Shown here: positions 17,073 to 26,141 of the stretch, piece by piece
Layout: each line of letters starts with the position of its first letter
Position numbering within the stretch: the stretch's first letter is position 1
NCBI RefSeq assembly: GCF_003054555.1
Contig: NZ_CP026304.1
Coordinates: 8,060,001-8,124,000 of the forward strand
Source of the DNA: Streptomyces lunaelactis
Lineage (GTDB): Bacteria; Actinomycetota; Actinomycetes; Streptomycetales; Streptomycetaceae
Direction: 5' to 3'
DNA length: 64,000 nt
Notes under the pieces: generated by a model
Databases searched by the model: none
What the model was told of the DNA's origin: nothing
What the model saw: the letters and a program-made list of their open reading frames with translations, nothing else
Position numbers and translations under genes: made by a program

Positions 17073-17698
17073 TGGTCCTGGCTCCGGAAACCGTCGAGCG
17101 GCCCGAGCCCCGGCCGCGGTACCGCCCCCAGCGCGTCAGCGTTCCCGACCGGGCCCGTCCCGCGTTCTTCGCCGCGGCCGGCGCGGCTCTGCTCATCTTC
17201 GCGGTCTTCGGCCTCTTCACCTCGCTGACGCCGGTCGTGCTCAAGGACCTGCACGTTGCTTCCCCCACCGTCACCGGACTCGCGGCCTTCCTGGTCTTCG
17301 GCTCGGCGGCGCTGGCGCAGATCCTGCTCGCCCGCCTGAGCACCCGCACCCACCTGATCGCGGGACTGGGGTTCCTCGCGGTCGGCATGGCCGTACTGAC
17401 CACCGCGGTCTGGACTGCCGACCTCCCGTTGTTCCTCGTCGGTGGCGTGGTCTCCGGCGCGGCTGCCGGTACGGCCTTCAAGGGCAGCGTCAGTACGGTG
17501 CTGTCGCTGGCTGTGCCCGAGAGGCGCGGAGAGACTCTCACCGGGCTGTTCCTCGCCGCCTATCTGGGGCTGTCCGTCCCGGTTCTGGGGCTGGGACTGG
17601 CCGCGCAGACGGTGCCGGTCCGCGACGCCGTGCTGGTCTTCGCCGGCCTCGTCGCCGTCCTGGCGGTCCTCCTGGCGCGCCGGTTCGCCCGGCGATGA
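17072..17698 (+). pseudogene. MFS transporter, C-terminal half only
   Basis: From about 17075 the frame reads VLAPETVERP followed by RYRPQRVSVPDRARPAFF and six membrane segments (for example AAAGAALLIFAVFGLFTS, VTGLAAFLVFGSAALAQILLA, LIAGLGFLAVGMAVLTTAVW, LFLVGGVVSGAAAGTAF, LTGLFLAAYLGLSVPVLGLG, AVLVFAGLVAVLAVLLA). VLxxPETVxRPxPRxR is the usual link after the sixth segment of 12-TM drug exporters, so the first six segments are lost. An open frame reaches back to 17012 but that part is antisense to the LysR remnant. Probably not functional. Confidence 0.8.
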
Positions 17699-17904
17699 GC
17701 GGCTGATCGGCGGATGAACGGCGACCTGTCGCGTACGGGGGTGATCGAGATGTGTTCGGCAACGTCCAGGAGCAAGCCGGCACGCTCAACGGGCGGTCAC
17801 CCACTGGCAGCTCGTGCCCGTGCCGGGCCAGGGTGGCTGCCCGGTGTTGGCCAATCCGGGCGAACGATGGCCCAGAGAAACCGCCCCCGCTCCTCGTCAG
17901 CTCA

Positions 17905-18765
17905 TCACGCCGCGTCGAGGCGGGCCAGCTCCTCGGCGGCCAGCTTCAGTTCGGCCGCGGCAACCGAGTCGCGGATGGTCTCGGGGCGCGAAGAGCCCGG
18001 AATCGGGATCACCACGGGTGCCTTGGCGAGCATCCAGGCCAGACTCACCTGCTGGGGGCTGACCCCGTGCGCCTGCGCCACGTCCGCGAACACGGCGAAG
18101 CGCGAGCCCAGCTCGCCGGCATGCGAAATCCCGCCCAGCGGGCTCCACGGCAGGAACGCAAGGCCCAGTTCCGCGCACAGCTCCAACTCCGGCTCGCTGG
18201 AGCGGTATGCGGGCGAGAACTGGTTCTGTACGCTCACCAGTCGGCCGCCGAGGATCTCGTTGGCCTGCCGGATCTGATCGGGATTGGCGTTGGAGATGCC
18301 GGCGAAGCGGATCTTGCCCGCGTCCAGCAGATCGCGGATCGCCCCGACCGACTCCGCGTAGGGGACCGTCGGGTCCGGCCGGTGGAACTGGTAGAGCCCG
18401 ATGGCCTCGACGCCGAGCCGCTTGAGCGAGGCATCGCAGGCCGTCTTCAAGTACTCCGGCGAGCCGTTCAGGGTCCACGAGCCGTCGCCCGGACGCAGGT
18501 GACCGCCCTTCGTCGCGATCAGCACGTCCGATGTGTCGCCGCCATAGCCGGCCACCGCACGGGCGATCAGGGATTCATTGTGGCCGACCTCGTTGGCGTC
18601 CCTGTGATAGGCGTCCGCGGTGTCGATCAGTGTCACGCCCGCCTCCAGCGCGGCGTGGATCGTCGCGATCGAACGCTGTTCATCGGGGCGCCCCTCGATG
18701 GACATCGGCATACCGCCGAGACCGATCGCGCTGACCTGGACGTCGCTGATGGTGCGTGTCTGCAT
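17905..18765 (-). CDS. Aldo/keto reductase
   Basis: A 286-residue protein; ATG at 18765 behind AGAAGGA. It has the AKR pattern: VSAIGLGGMPMS, LIDTADAYH with the catalytic Asp and Tyr, VLIATKGG with the Lys, YQFHRPDP with the His, and the NADPH site PIPGSSRPETI. The catalytic tetrad is complete. It reduces an aldehyde or ketone with NADPH; the substrate is unknown. The divergent LysR gene, 107 bases away, is its likely regulator. Confidence 0.92.
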   Translation of the reverse strand: MQTRTISDVQVSAIGLGGMPMSIEGRPDEQRSIATIHAALEAGVTLIDTADAYHRDANEVGHNESLIARAVAGYGGDTSDVLIATKGGHLRPGDGSWTLNGSPEYLKTACDASLKRLGVEAIGLYQFHRPDPTVPYAESVGAIRDLLDAGKIRFAGISNANPDQIRQANEILGGRLVSVQNQFSPAYRSSEPELELCAELGLAFLPWSPLGGISHAGELGSRFAVFADVAQAHGVSPQQVSLAWMLAKAPVVIPIPGSSRPETIRDSVAAAELKLAAEELARLDAA

Positions 18766-18872
18766 GGGAGGTTCCTTCTGGAGATCTTTTCGGTATGTCC
18801 CAGCTTCCACCGTGGCGTTTAAGCTGTCCAACATAAGAATCTGATCCCTTTGAGCAGTGCTGGTGATGAATC
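18766..18872. promoter_or_regulatory. Divergent promoter region, aldo/keto reductase and LysR gene
   Basis: LysR proteins usually bind a T-N11-A site between themselves and the gene they control. This 107-base gap is the place for it and is locally AT-richer (around 18818-18850), but no single clear site could be picked. Confidence 0.4.
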
Positions 18873-19823
18873 ATGGAACTGCGGCAACTCGAGTACTTCG
18901 TCGCCGTCGCTGAGGAATGCCACTTCACACGTGCGGCCAAGCGTCTTCATGTCGCGCAGTCCGGGCTGTCGGCCTCGATCCGCTCGCTCGAGCGTGAACT
19001 GGGTGCCTCCCTCTTCATGCGCAGCACCCGACAGGTCGAGCTGACCGCCGCCGGGCGGGCACTGCTGGTCGAGGCTCGCCGGGCTCTGTCGGCGACTGAT
19101 GCCGCCAAGGACGCCGTAGCGGCAGTGCAGGGACTCCTGCGCGGCAGCCTGGCGATCGGCTCCCTGCAATGCCTGCACGCAGTGCACCTTGCGGCCGTGC
19201 TCGCACGCTTCCGAGGCACATTCCCCGGCCTGGAGATCGGGTTGCGGCAGGGAGGATCCGGCGAGCTGATCGACCAAGTACGAGCGGGGCGGCTGGACCT
19301 GGCGTTCGTCTCCCGCCCGGACCGGATCCCGGACGACGTCGTGGTGGCGCCGCTGGCCAGCGAGCCAATCGTCCTGGCCTGCGCGCCCGAGCATCCGTAC
19401 GCCGACCGGGCACAGGTCGAGTTGGCCGAGTTGCGCGAAGAGCAATTCGTGGACTTCCACCCGGACTGGGGCACCCGAGACCTGGTCGACAACGTGCTCG
19501 CCGCCGCAGACGTCGAACGCCACGTCTCGCTGGAGGTGACCGACACGCACTCCCTGCTCGATCTGGTCACGTGCGGGCTCGGTGTGGCGCTCGTGCCGCA
19601 GTCCTTCGCGGTCAAGACCGATCGAGTGCACTTTGTCGGGCTTGCAGGAGCCGTACCGGCATGGGAGACCGTCACCGTAACGGGCAATCCGACAAGTGCG
19701 GCAGCGGCCGCACTGCTGCGCGAGGTCCACGTTGCGAAGAGCGGCCGCCGGTCTGCCGCCGTCGTCACTGACGGAAACCGGCCGACACCGGCGGCGACCC
19801 TGGACGAGTCCCCCCGACGGTGA
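18873..19823 (+). CDS. LysR-type transcriptional regulator
   Basis: A 316-residue protein. Residues 1-60 are the winged HTH (MELRQLEYFVAVAEECHFTR, AAKRLHVAQSGLSASIRSLE, LFMRSTRQVELTAAG), then a linker helix and the effector domain (GSLAIGSLQCLHAVHLAAVL; DLAFVSRPDRIPDDVVV; DFHPDWGTRDLVDNVLAA). It appears complete, with a somewhat long polar tail. It is divergent from the aldo/keto reductase and probably controls it in response to a small molecule. Confidence 0.92.
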   Translation: MELRQLEYFVAVAEECHFTRAAKRLHVAQSGLSASIRSLERELGASLFMRSTRQVELTAAGRALLVEARRALSATDAAKDAVAAVQGLLRGSLAIGSLQCLHAVHLAAVLARFRGTFPGLEIGLRQGGSGELIDQVRAGRLDLAFVSRPDRIPDDVVVAPLASEPIVLACAPEHPYADRAQVELAELREEQFVDFHPDWGTRDLVDNVLAAADVERHVSLEVTDTHSLLDLVTCGLGVALVPQSFAVKTDRVHFVGLAGAVPAWETVTVTGNPTSAAAAALLREVHVAKSGRRSAAVVTDGNRPTPAATLDESPRR

Positions 19824-19873
19824 CCGGGGCTCGCTGCCTCGCGTGGCTCGAATTGGCGCTCGTGGTGGCTCGG

Positions 19874-20056
19874 TTACTCGGCCGCGAGGACTTCCTCGGC
19901 ATCTTCAAGGGATCCGTCCGCGACGGACGGCACGGCGAGCGGCAAGCCCAAGTGGTTGTCGAGCGTGTCGGCGTGCGCGCTGGGGGAGGGGGCGATAAGG
20001 GATGCCACGATGCCGGTGACGAGAGACGCAACAGCGGCCATGCTTCGCTTCTTCAT
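19874..20056 (-). CDS. Very small secreted protein
   Basis: A 60-residue protein with a textbook signal peptide (MKKRSMAAVASLVTGIVASL through SAHA-D), leaving a mature peptide of about 30 residues (DTLDNHLGLPLAVPSVADGS and on) that is acidic at its end. No cysteines are left after cleavage. The signal sequence argues for a real gene, though the ribosome site is weak. It is divergent from the radical SAM gene; I see no leader-peptide features that would make it the substrate. Confidence 0.55.
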   Translation of the reverse strand: MKKRSMAAVASLVTGIVASLIAPSPSAHADTLDNHLGLPLAVPSVADGSLEDAEEVLAAE

Positions 20057-20320
20057 GGCCTGGTCAACGTCCGGTGAGCTCCGACGTCACGGGTCCGTGT
20101 GCGGGTCGGCGGGTCGCCCGGGCACGAGCAGCTCTCCTGGCCGTGAATGCCAACTCCGCCGAGATGTCTGCTCGGGCGCCGGGCCTGGAGGTGCTCCACC
20201 CGGCGCACGCGCTGGGCGTGACAGGCCGCCGTTTCCAGAGGTCAAGCTCACGATGGCCGCTGCGAAGGCGGAAGAAACAGGGGGTTACGCTTCGAAGCGA
20301 CCCTCAAGGAGCCCCCTGGG

Positions 20321-21667
20321 ATGGAGCAGCACATGGAGAGCCTCAGCCGTACCGCGCTGGTCGAGGGCCTGATGGGGCGCTTCCCGCAGGTGCCCAGGGA
20401 AGCCGTGATCAAGGAGGACCTCCTGCGGGGCGGCATGGCCTTCGACGAGTCCGCGCTCAGCGACACCGCCGACGGGGCTTCCGGCGACGTCAAGCCGAAG
20501 TCGTACTTCATCTTCTCCTTCGATCACCGCACTTTGCCGGAGCTCGGCGCCGCCGCGCTCAACCGGCCTCCCGAGGAAATCGTGCTCACCGGTGGCCCGT
20601 ACGAACTGCGCCGCACCGTCGTGTCCGTACGGGTCAATCCGGACTCCCCGTATGTCGTGCGAGGCGGCGAGGACGGCGCGCTCGGCCTGTATCTGGACGG
20701 CGTGCGGATCGCGGACGTCGGCCTGCCGCCGATGCCGGAGTACTACCGGCACAAGCTGTCGAACGGCAAGTCGGTGATGGAGGTCGCGCCGACCATCCAG
20801 TGGGGCTATCTCATCTACCTGACGGTCTTTCGGGTGTGCCAGTACTTCGGCGCCAAGGAGGAATGCCAGTTCTGCGACATCAACCACAACTGGCGCCAGC
20901 ACAAGGCGGCAGGCCGGCCGTACACCGGGGTGAAGCCGGTCGAGGAGGTGCTGGAGGCCCTGGAGATCATCGACCGCTACGACACCGCGGGGACATCCCG
21001 GGCCTACACCCTCACGGGCGGTTCGATCACCTCACAGGTCGCCGGCCGCGACGAAGCCGATTTCTACGGCCACTACGCGAAGGCCATCGAGGAGCGTTTC
21101 CCCGGCCGCTGGATCGGCAAGGTCGTCGCCCAGGCGCTGCCCCGCGACGACGTGCAGCGCTTCCATGACTCCGGCATCCGGATCTACCACCCCAACTTCG
21201 AGGTGTGGGACCGCCGGCTGTTCGAGCTTCACTGCCCGGGCAAGGAACGCTACGTCGGCCGCGACGAATGGCACCGCAGGATCCTGGACTCCGCCGAGGT
21301 GTTCGGTCCTCGCAATGTAATCCCCAACTTCGTGGCAGGTATCGAGATGGCCGAGCCCTTCGGTTTCACGAAGGTGAGCGAGGCGATCGAATCGACCGCC
21401 GAGGGCCTGCGGTTCTTCATGTCGAACGGCGTCGTACCGCGCTTCACCACCTGGTGCCCTGAACCGACGACGCCACTGGGTAAGGCCAATCCCCTGGGCG
21501 CACCGCTCGAGTACCACATCCGTCTGCTGGAGACCTACCGGGCGACGCTCGAGGAGTACGGCCTGAGCTCCCCACCCGGCTACGGCCCGGCAGGTCCCGG
21601 CCGGGCGGTGTTCTCCGTCAGCTCGTTCATGGACAGTCTGGAAGGACTCGAAGACACGACTTCCTGA
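20321..21667 (+). CDS. Radical SAM family protein with CX8CX2C cluster motif
   Basis: A 448-residue protein; ATG nine bases after AAGGAG. The likely [4Fe-4S]-binding cysteines are 173, 182 and 185 (CQYFGAKEECQFC), spaced CX8CX2C rather than CX3CX2C. Around it the radical-SAM barrel is readable: LIYLTVFRVC, YTLTGGSITSQVAG (the GGEP-like SAM site), a mid QALPRDDVQRFHDSG, PNFVAGIEMAEPFG, and FMSNGVVPRFTTWCPEPTTP. A 150-residue N-terminal domain precedes the barrel. The reaction and substrate are unknown; no precursor peptide or partner enzyme is adjacent. Confidence 0.78.
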   Translation: MEQHMESLSRTALVEGLMGRFPQVPREAVIKEDLLRGGMAFDESALSDTADGASGDVKPKSYFIFSFDHRTLPELGAAALNRPPEEIVLTGGPYELRRTVVSVRVNPDSPYVVRGGEDGALGLYLDGVRIADVGLPPMPEYYRHKLSNGKSVMEVAPTIQWGYLIYLTVFRVCQYFGAKEECQFCDINHNWRQHKAAGRPYTGVKPVEEVLEALEIIDRYDTAGTSRAYTLTGGSITSQVAGRDEADFYGHYAKAIEERFPGRWIGKVVAQALPRDDVQRFHDSGIRIYHPNFEVWDRRLFELHCPGKERYVGRDEWHRRILDSAEVFGPRNVIPNFVAGIEMAEPFGFTKVSEAIESTAEGLRFFMSNGVVPRFTTWCPEPTTPLGKANPLGAPLEYHIRLLETYRATLEEYGLSSPPGYGPAGPGRAVFSVSSFMDSLEGLEDTTS

Positions 21668-21733
21668 CGTGCTTCGTGTCCACAGGCGCTTGTGGTCGCG
21701 GCCGTGTGCGGCAGTGCTTCGAGAGGGGTCCCG

Positions 21734-22020
21734 CTACTGTTCGGTCTGGGGCAGGTGGGCCTTGGCGTCGTCATAGGTTGCCTCACCGGCTGACTCGACG
21801 GGCGCGTGGAAGAGGTTCAGCACGCCTGTCTGGAACGTCTCGGCGGAGATCAGCTTCAGCGGGATCGGAGCCTCGCCCTCTTCGAACAGCCGCATGCCCT
21901 TGCGGACGGCGATCGGGTGCACCAGCAAGTGTCGACGCGGCCGAGGGTGGCGTCGACGGCCGCCCCCATCTTGGTTTCTGCTTCCCCCAGTAGACGACGG
22001 GGCCGGCGGAACTCATCGAC
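21734..22020 (-). pseudogene. Remnant of a DHFR/RibD C-terminal-domain family gene
   Basis: The reverse frame from 21928 reads VHPIAVRKGMRLFEEGEAPI and TFQTGVLNLFHAPVESAGEA, the conserved end of the dihydrofolate-reductase-like family. Just upstream (about 21930-22020) a second reverse frame has SSAGPVVYWGKQKPRWG, which resembles the family's middle KVVFSKTL..W segment but is out of frame. The N-terminal cofactor region is missing. Deletion plus frameshift make it nonfunctional. Confidence 0.7.
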
Positions 22021-22363
22021 GGCGCGTCAAGCGGATCCTCTCGGGTGACCGGACTCCGTTGATCGGTCCAACCGCGAGCGGCATCTGGCTTGGCGCACAG
22101 ACCCGACCACGGCTTGAACCGCTTCCGTCGGCCGAGAGGCCGGGGCTCCGGCAAGCAGCACGTGCCGCCCGGCCGGCTCGGACCGCGGGGCCACACCAAG
22201 CCAACGAGCCGAGACGTTCATTCAGGACGAGTCCATACGCACCGCCATCGACGAACTGCTCACCGCGTCCGGCCAAGGCGGGCTGACCTGAGCGCGACAG
22301 TTGGCTGTCACCGCCCCCACTGCCGCCCGCCGGCCGGGCACCCGATCGGACAGTCCGCCGAGA
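22021..22363. other. No intact gene
   Basis: A plus-strand fragment ending at 22291 (DESIRTAIDELLTASGQGGL then stop) looks like the tail of a lost gene but is not recognised. Nothing else was seen in these 343 bases. Confidence 0.45.
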
Positions 22364-23809
22364 TCAGACCCCCGGAACCGGGTAGGTCGGGTACTCCACC
22401 CCGGATACGTGCTGGACGACGCGGATGACCTGGCAGGAGTAGCCGAACTCGTTGTCGTACCAGAGGTAGAGGATCGCGTCGTCGCCCTCGACCTTGGTGG
22501 CGCCCGCGTCGACGATCGAGGCGTGGCGCGAGCCGATGAAGTCGCTCGAGACCGCGTCGGGGGCGGTGGTGAAGTCGATCTGGCGCTTGAGCGGCGAGGT
22601 CAGCGACACGTTGCGGAGGTAGTCGAGGACCTCCTCGCGGGTGGTCTCGCGCGCGAGCCGCAGGCTGAGGATCGCGATCGAGACGTCCGGCACCGGGACG
22701 CGGATCGAGCTTCCGGTGATCCTCGCATTGAGGTCGGGCAGCGCCTTGGCGACGGCGGCGGCGGCACCGGTCTCGGTGATGACCATGTTGAGCGGCGCCG
22801 AACGGCCGCGGCGGTCGGAGCTGTGGTAGTTGTCCAGCAGGTTCTGGTCGTTGGTGAACGAGTGGACGGTCTCCACGTGGCCGCGCAGGACGCCGTACTC
22901 GTCCGCCATCGCCTTCAGCGGCGGGACGATCGCGTTGGTGGTGCAGGACGCGCAGGACAGGATCTGCTCGTCCGGCTTGATCGTGTCGTGGTTGACGCCG
23001 TGGACGATGTTGGGGACGTCGCCCTTGCCCGGCGCGGTCAGGACGACCTTGTCGATACCGGGGCGGAGGTGGTTCGACAGGCCCTCGCGGTCGCGCCACT
23101 TGCCGGTGTTGTCGATGAGGATGGCGTCGTTGATGCCGTACGCCGTGTAGTCGACCTCCGACGGGTCGTTGGCGTAGATCACCTTGATCTCGTTGCCGTT
23201 GGCGATGATCGTGCTCTTCGCCTCGTCGACGGTGATCGTGCCCTGGAACTGCCCGTGGATGGAGTCGCGGCGCAGCAGCGAGGCGCGCTTGACGATGTCC
23301 TGGTCGCCGCCCTGGCGGACGACGATGGCGCGCAGCCGCAGGCCGTTGCCGGAGCCGGCCTTCTCGATGAGCAGGCGGGCGACGAGGCGGCCGATGCGGC
23401 CGAACCCGTAGAGGACGACGTCGCGCGGCTCGCGGCGCTCGATCTTGTTGGCACCGGTGGCGCCGGCGACGGCCTCGGCGGTGAACTCCTCCACCGAGAG
23501 ACCGCGGTCGTCGGTCCTGTACGTCGCGGCGAGCATGCCGATGTCGATCTGGGAAGGGCCGAGATCGAGCGCGGTGAGAGCCTGCAGGAACGGCAGCGTC
23601 TCGGTGACCGAGAGTTCCTCACCGGCGATCTGCCGGGCGAATCGGTGGGTCTTGAGGATGCTGACCACCGACTTGTTCACCAAGGAGCGGCTGTGAAGCA
23701 AGACCGTGACGTCCCCCTCCCGGTGCAGCTTCCCGATGATGGGGATCATCGACTCCGCGATCTCCTCGCGGTTTTTCCAGTTGGTGAACGAGTCGTCATT
23801 GACAGTCAC
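22364..23809 (-). CDS. gap2: Glyceraldehyde-3-phosphate dehydrogenase, Gap2 type
   Basis: A 481-residue protein with a GTG start. An N-terminal extension of about 125 residues (NWKNREEIAESMIPIIGKLH and on) precedes the normal enzyme, as in the long Gap of streptomycetes. The NAD site is VVLYGFGRIGRLVARLLI; the catalytic cysteine is in SCASCTTNAI; HSFTNDQNLLDNYH and GSSIRVPVPDVS follow, and LWYDNEFGYSCQVIR closes the protein. It interconverts glyceraldehyde 3-phosphate and 1,3-bisphosphoglycerate in the cytoplasm. It stands alone, not next to pgk or tpi, which fits a secondary copy; the symbol is given on length and extension. Confidence 0.93.
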   Translation of the reverse strand: MTVNDDSFTNWKNREEIAESMIPIIGKLHREGDVTVLLHSRSLVNKSVVSILKTHRFARQIAGEELSVTETLPFLQALTALDLGPSQIDIGMLAATYRTDDRGLSVEEFTAEAVAGATGANKIERREPRDVVLYGFGRIGRLVARLLIEKAGSGNGLRLRAIVVRQGGDQDIVKRASLLRRDSIHGQFQGTITVDEAKSTIIANGNEIKVIYANDPSEVDYTAYGINDAILIDNTGKWRDREGLSNHLRPGIDKVVLTAPGKGDVPNIVHGVNHDTIKPDEQILSCASCTTNAIVPPLKAMADEYGVLRGHVETVHSFTNDQNLLDNYHSSDRRGRSAPLNMVITETGAAAAVAKALPDLNARITGSSIRVPVPDVSIAILSLRLARETTREEVLDYLRNVSLTSPLKRQIDFTTAPDAVSSDFIGSRHASIVDAGATKVEGDDAILYLWYDNEFGYSCQVIRVVQHVSGVEYPTYPVPGV

Positions 23810-24023
23810 AGGTTTATCTTTCGAGCTAGGCGGCGCTCATATGCTAACCCCCCGCCACTTTGATCATTCAATCGGTGCCACCTGAGCGGGATGCAGTGAT
23901 CGGGCTCGGCGGACCACTACTGGTCGGGGGTGCCCACGCCGGCACGGCCTTTTTGGGCGACGACCCGCTGGTGAGCCGGCTGGTCCCGCACCACCGCCGC
24001 CCTGTGGCTCGCTGATCTGTCGT

Positions 24024-24947
24024 TCACTTCTCGTCAGCTTCCAGACGTTCGGCTCGGGCGTGCGCAGCTTGTGCACCGCCGCGTGCTGTGCGGGCCGTCC
24101 GGGCGGCGTCTGTTGCCCGGTGCCGGGCCTGGTCCAGCGCGCTGCGTGCCTCGCGCTGGTGTTCCTGTGCAGCTTTCACCTCCTGAGCGAGGGCGGTCGC
24201 GCGCTCCTCTGCTTCGTGGAGCTGTCTTTCGGCCTGGTCGCGCTCTGATTCGGCTTGCCGGAGTTCGTCCTCCCGCTGGTGCGCCTGTTGCCCGGCGGTC
24301 TCCGCTGCCTGGCGGGCCTGGGTGAGCTTCTTCATCCGCTCTGCCTCGCGGCGCTGGTCCTTGGCGCTCCGGTCCGGGCTTTTGGCAGTGTCCCGGTCGT
24401 CCCGACCGGCCGGGCGGCCGGAGCGCGGGGACGGTGAGCCGGCCGCTCGTTGCGGGGTGCCGCTGACCGCGGCCGCGGGGAAGCCGACCGGGGGAGTGAG
24501 GGGCTTGACGAGGTGGCCGACGGCCCACTCCTGCGCGGCCTGCGGGTCGGCCAGGACCGCGTGCAGGGTGAGTTCGACCTCGCGCTGCACCTCTTCACTG
24601 ACCGGATGTCCGGCGTCGGCTGCCAGCTGCCGGGCTTGGCGTGCCAGCGCAGCCGTCAGGCGATGCTGCTGGCCGGACAGTTCGCGTAGCTGCTTACGGT
24701 CGAGTTCCTGGTGCGCCTCGCGCAGGCCCTCGCCGAGACGCAGCAGACCGACGACCGCGTCGGGCTCGCCCCGTACGAGCAGATTGCTGGCCCACGCGGA
24801 GAGGGTCGGGCGCCTCAGTGCGCCGATCTTGCCGGCCAGGTCCCGGTCTCCCGCTGTGCGGGCAGCGGCCGCGTGCCGGGTACGGGCGCCGATGAAGTCC
24901 GTCGGCGGCAGCCCGTACAGCTCGTCCGCGATGCTCTCCAGATCCAC
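24024..24947 (-). CDS. Coiled-coil hypothetical protein
   Basis: A 307-residue protein with a GTG start. Residues 1-145 are helical and neutral (ELYGLPPTDFIGARTRHAAA, LRRPTLSAWASNLLV), a Pro/Ser/Arg linker follows, and about 190-307 is a long charged coiled coil rich in E, R, Q and A (for example EDELRQAESERDQAERQLHE). It is a recurring actinobacterial hypothetical; no catalytic motif is visible. A role in DNA or cell-envelope organisation would be a guess. Confidence 0.78.
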   Translation of the reverse strand: MDLESIADELYGLPPTDFIGARTRHAAAARTAGDRDLAGKIGALRRPTLSAWASNLLVRGEPDAVVGLLRLGEGLREAHQELDRKQLRELSGQQHRLTAALARQARQLAADAGHPVSEEVQREVELTLHAVLADPQAAQEWAVGHLVKPLTPPVGFPAAAVSGTPQRAAGSPSPRSGRPAGRDDRDTAKSPDRSAKDQRREAERMKKLTQARQAAETAGQQAHQREDELRQAESERDQAERQLHEAEERATALAQEVKAAQEHQREARSALDQARHRATDAARTARTARGGAQAAHARAERLEADEK

Positions 24948-25020
24948 GACTCACCCAGCACCCTTCAGTCCGATAGGGATGAGTCTGCACCCTTCACCCG
25001 GGTAATTCCCTTACCTGAGT

Positions 25021-25215
25021 CTTGCCCTGGAGGAGCCGGCGAGCTTCTTCTGCGACGGCGACCGTCCGCTGCGCGCCGAGGACGTAACCGACCCCTACCG
25101 GCGCGGCATGATGCTCACCGCCCGGGCCACCAGCCGGGCCGAACGCGCCTGGCTGCACGAGATCCTCGGCGACGACGAGCCCGGCCCGGACGGCGCGCAC
25201 ACGGTGCCCACGTGA
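25021..25215 (+). pseudogene. Unrecognised gene remnant
   Basis: Sixty-four clean codons ending in TGA read LALEEPASFFCDGDRPLRAE, DPYRRGMMLTARATSRAERA and WLHEILGDDE with ordinary Streptomyces codon use, but there is no start codon or ribosome site and the frame begins abruptly. It looks like the C-terminal end of a deleted gene. I cannot name the family. It occupies most of the gap at 24948-25279; nothing else was seen there. Confidence 0.4.
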
Positions 25216-25279
25216 CAGCGGCCAGTTGCGATATCCCGCTTCCGGCCAGTTCGTGGCGAGGGCATCTGGCCGCCAACGG

Positions 25280-26080
25280 TCACTGAGCGTTGACGGAGTC
25301 CCCGCCTACTTGGCGAAGGTAGGTGTCGATCTGGGCGAAGGTGGCCGCTGGCTGTTCTATCTGCGGCAGGTGGCCTGCTTCGGGAATGACCTGGAGTCGG
25401 CCGTCGCCAAAGGCGTCGGCGTATGCCGCGCCGTAGGCGGGGGTGACGATGCGATCGCTTTCTCCCCAGAGCAGGAGAGTGGGGAGGTCGATGCGCCGCA
25501 GGCGGCGGAGAAGCTTGGGGTCATGCATGTAGGGGGCGCCCGCAAGGACGCGCATGGTGGCCTGGTTGGCCTGCCGGACGGCGAGTTGCTCGGCGGGGAC
25601 GTCGGCGGGGTCGACATAGAAGCGGGCCGAGTCGTGCCAGGCGTACTCGGCGACGCCACGAGCGTCGAGAGCAAAGAAATCCGTGATCGGCTCGGCCTCG
25701 ATGTGCACTCCGACAGCGTCGATCATGATGAGTCCGGTGATGAGTCCCGCGGTGTCCCGCACGGCCATCTCGGCCGCCGTCCAGCCGCCGATCGAGGACC
25801 CGATGACGAGCACGTCGCGTAGCTGAAGGTCTTGGAGGCAGTGCAGGTAGGCGAGCGCGAGATCGTCGATACCGGTCAGCCATGCAGGGCGGTGGGTGCC
25901 GTCCCAACCGGGATGCGTGGGCGTAATGGTGTGCGCGGTCTGTGCGAGGTGGTCTGCGAGTCCGGCGACCGTGGCCGGCCCCCCGCCGCCGTGAAGGATC
26001 AGGCAGGGACGGCCGGTTCCGTCCTGGGGCAGGGTGAGGGACAGGTCCGGGTACGGGGCAACCGTGTTGTCTGTGGGCAT
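25280..26080 (-). CDS. Alpha/beta hydrolase
   Basis: A 266-residue protein. The oxyanion region is CLILHGGGGP, the nucleophile elbow is VIGSSIGGWTA (Ser in GSSIGG), the acid lies in LLLWGESDRIVTP and the histidine in IPEAGHLPQIEQP. The triad is complete. A cap domain lies between about 130 and 190. Substrate unknown. Divergent from a MarR gene, with a long palindrome between them, so it is probably induced by the ligand of that regulator. Confidence 0.9.
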   Translation of the reverse strand: MPTDNTVAPYPDLSLTLPQDGTGRPCLILHGGGGPATVAGLADHLAQTAHTITPTHPGWDGTHRPAWLTGIDDLALAYLHCLQDLQLRDVLVIGSSIGGWTAAEMAVRDTAGLITGLIMIDAVGVHIEAEPITDFFALDARGVAEYAWHDSARFYVDPADVPAEQLAVRQANQATMRVLAGAPYMHDPKLLRRLRRIDLPTLLLWGESDRIVTPAYGAAYADAFGDGRLQVIPEAGHLPQIEQPAATFAQIDTYLRQVGGDSVNAQ

Positions 26081-26093
26081 GCCCCCACCCTAA

Positions 26094-26121
26094 CTAAGGA
26101 TGTTTATATAAACTAGCTTAG
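26094..26121. promoter_or_regulatory. MarR operator: palindrome CTAAG-N3-GTTTATATAAAC-N3-CTTAG
   Basis: The 12-bp core GTTTATATAAAC (26102-26113) is a perfect palindrome; matching CTAAG and CTTAG arms sit three bases outside on each side. It lies in the 61-base gap between the divergent hydrolase and MarR genes, AT-rich in a GC-rich genome. A MarR dimer bound here would block both promoters. Confidence 0.8.
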
Positions 26122-26141
26122 TCCTGCGGTAGGGTGAGTCC

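Noticed and set aside
19874..20056. Small secreted protein as the RiPP precursor of the radical SAM enzyme
   Set aside because: It has a Sec-type signal peptide and no cysteine or leader motif, and lies on the opposite strand.
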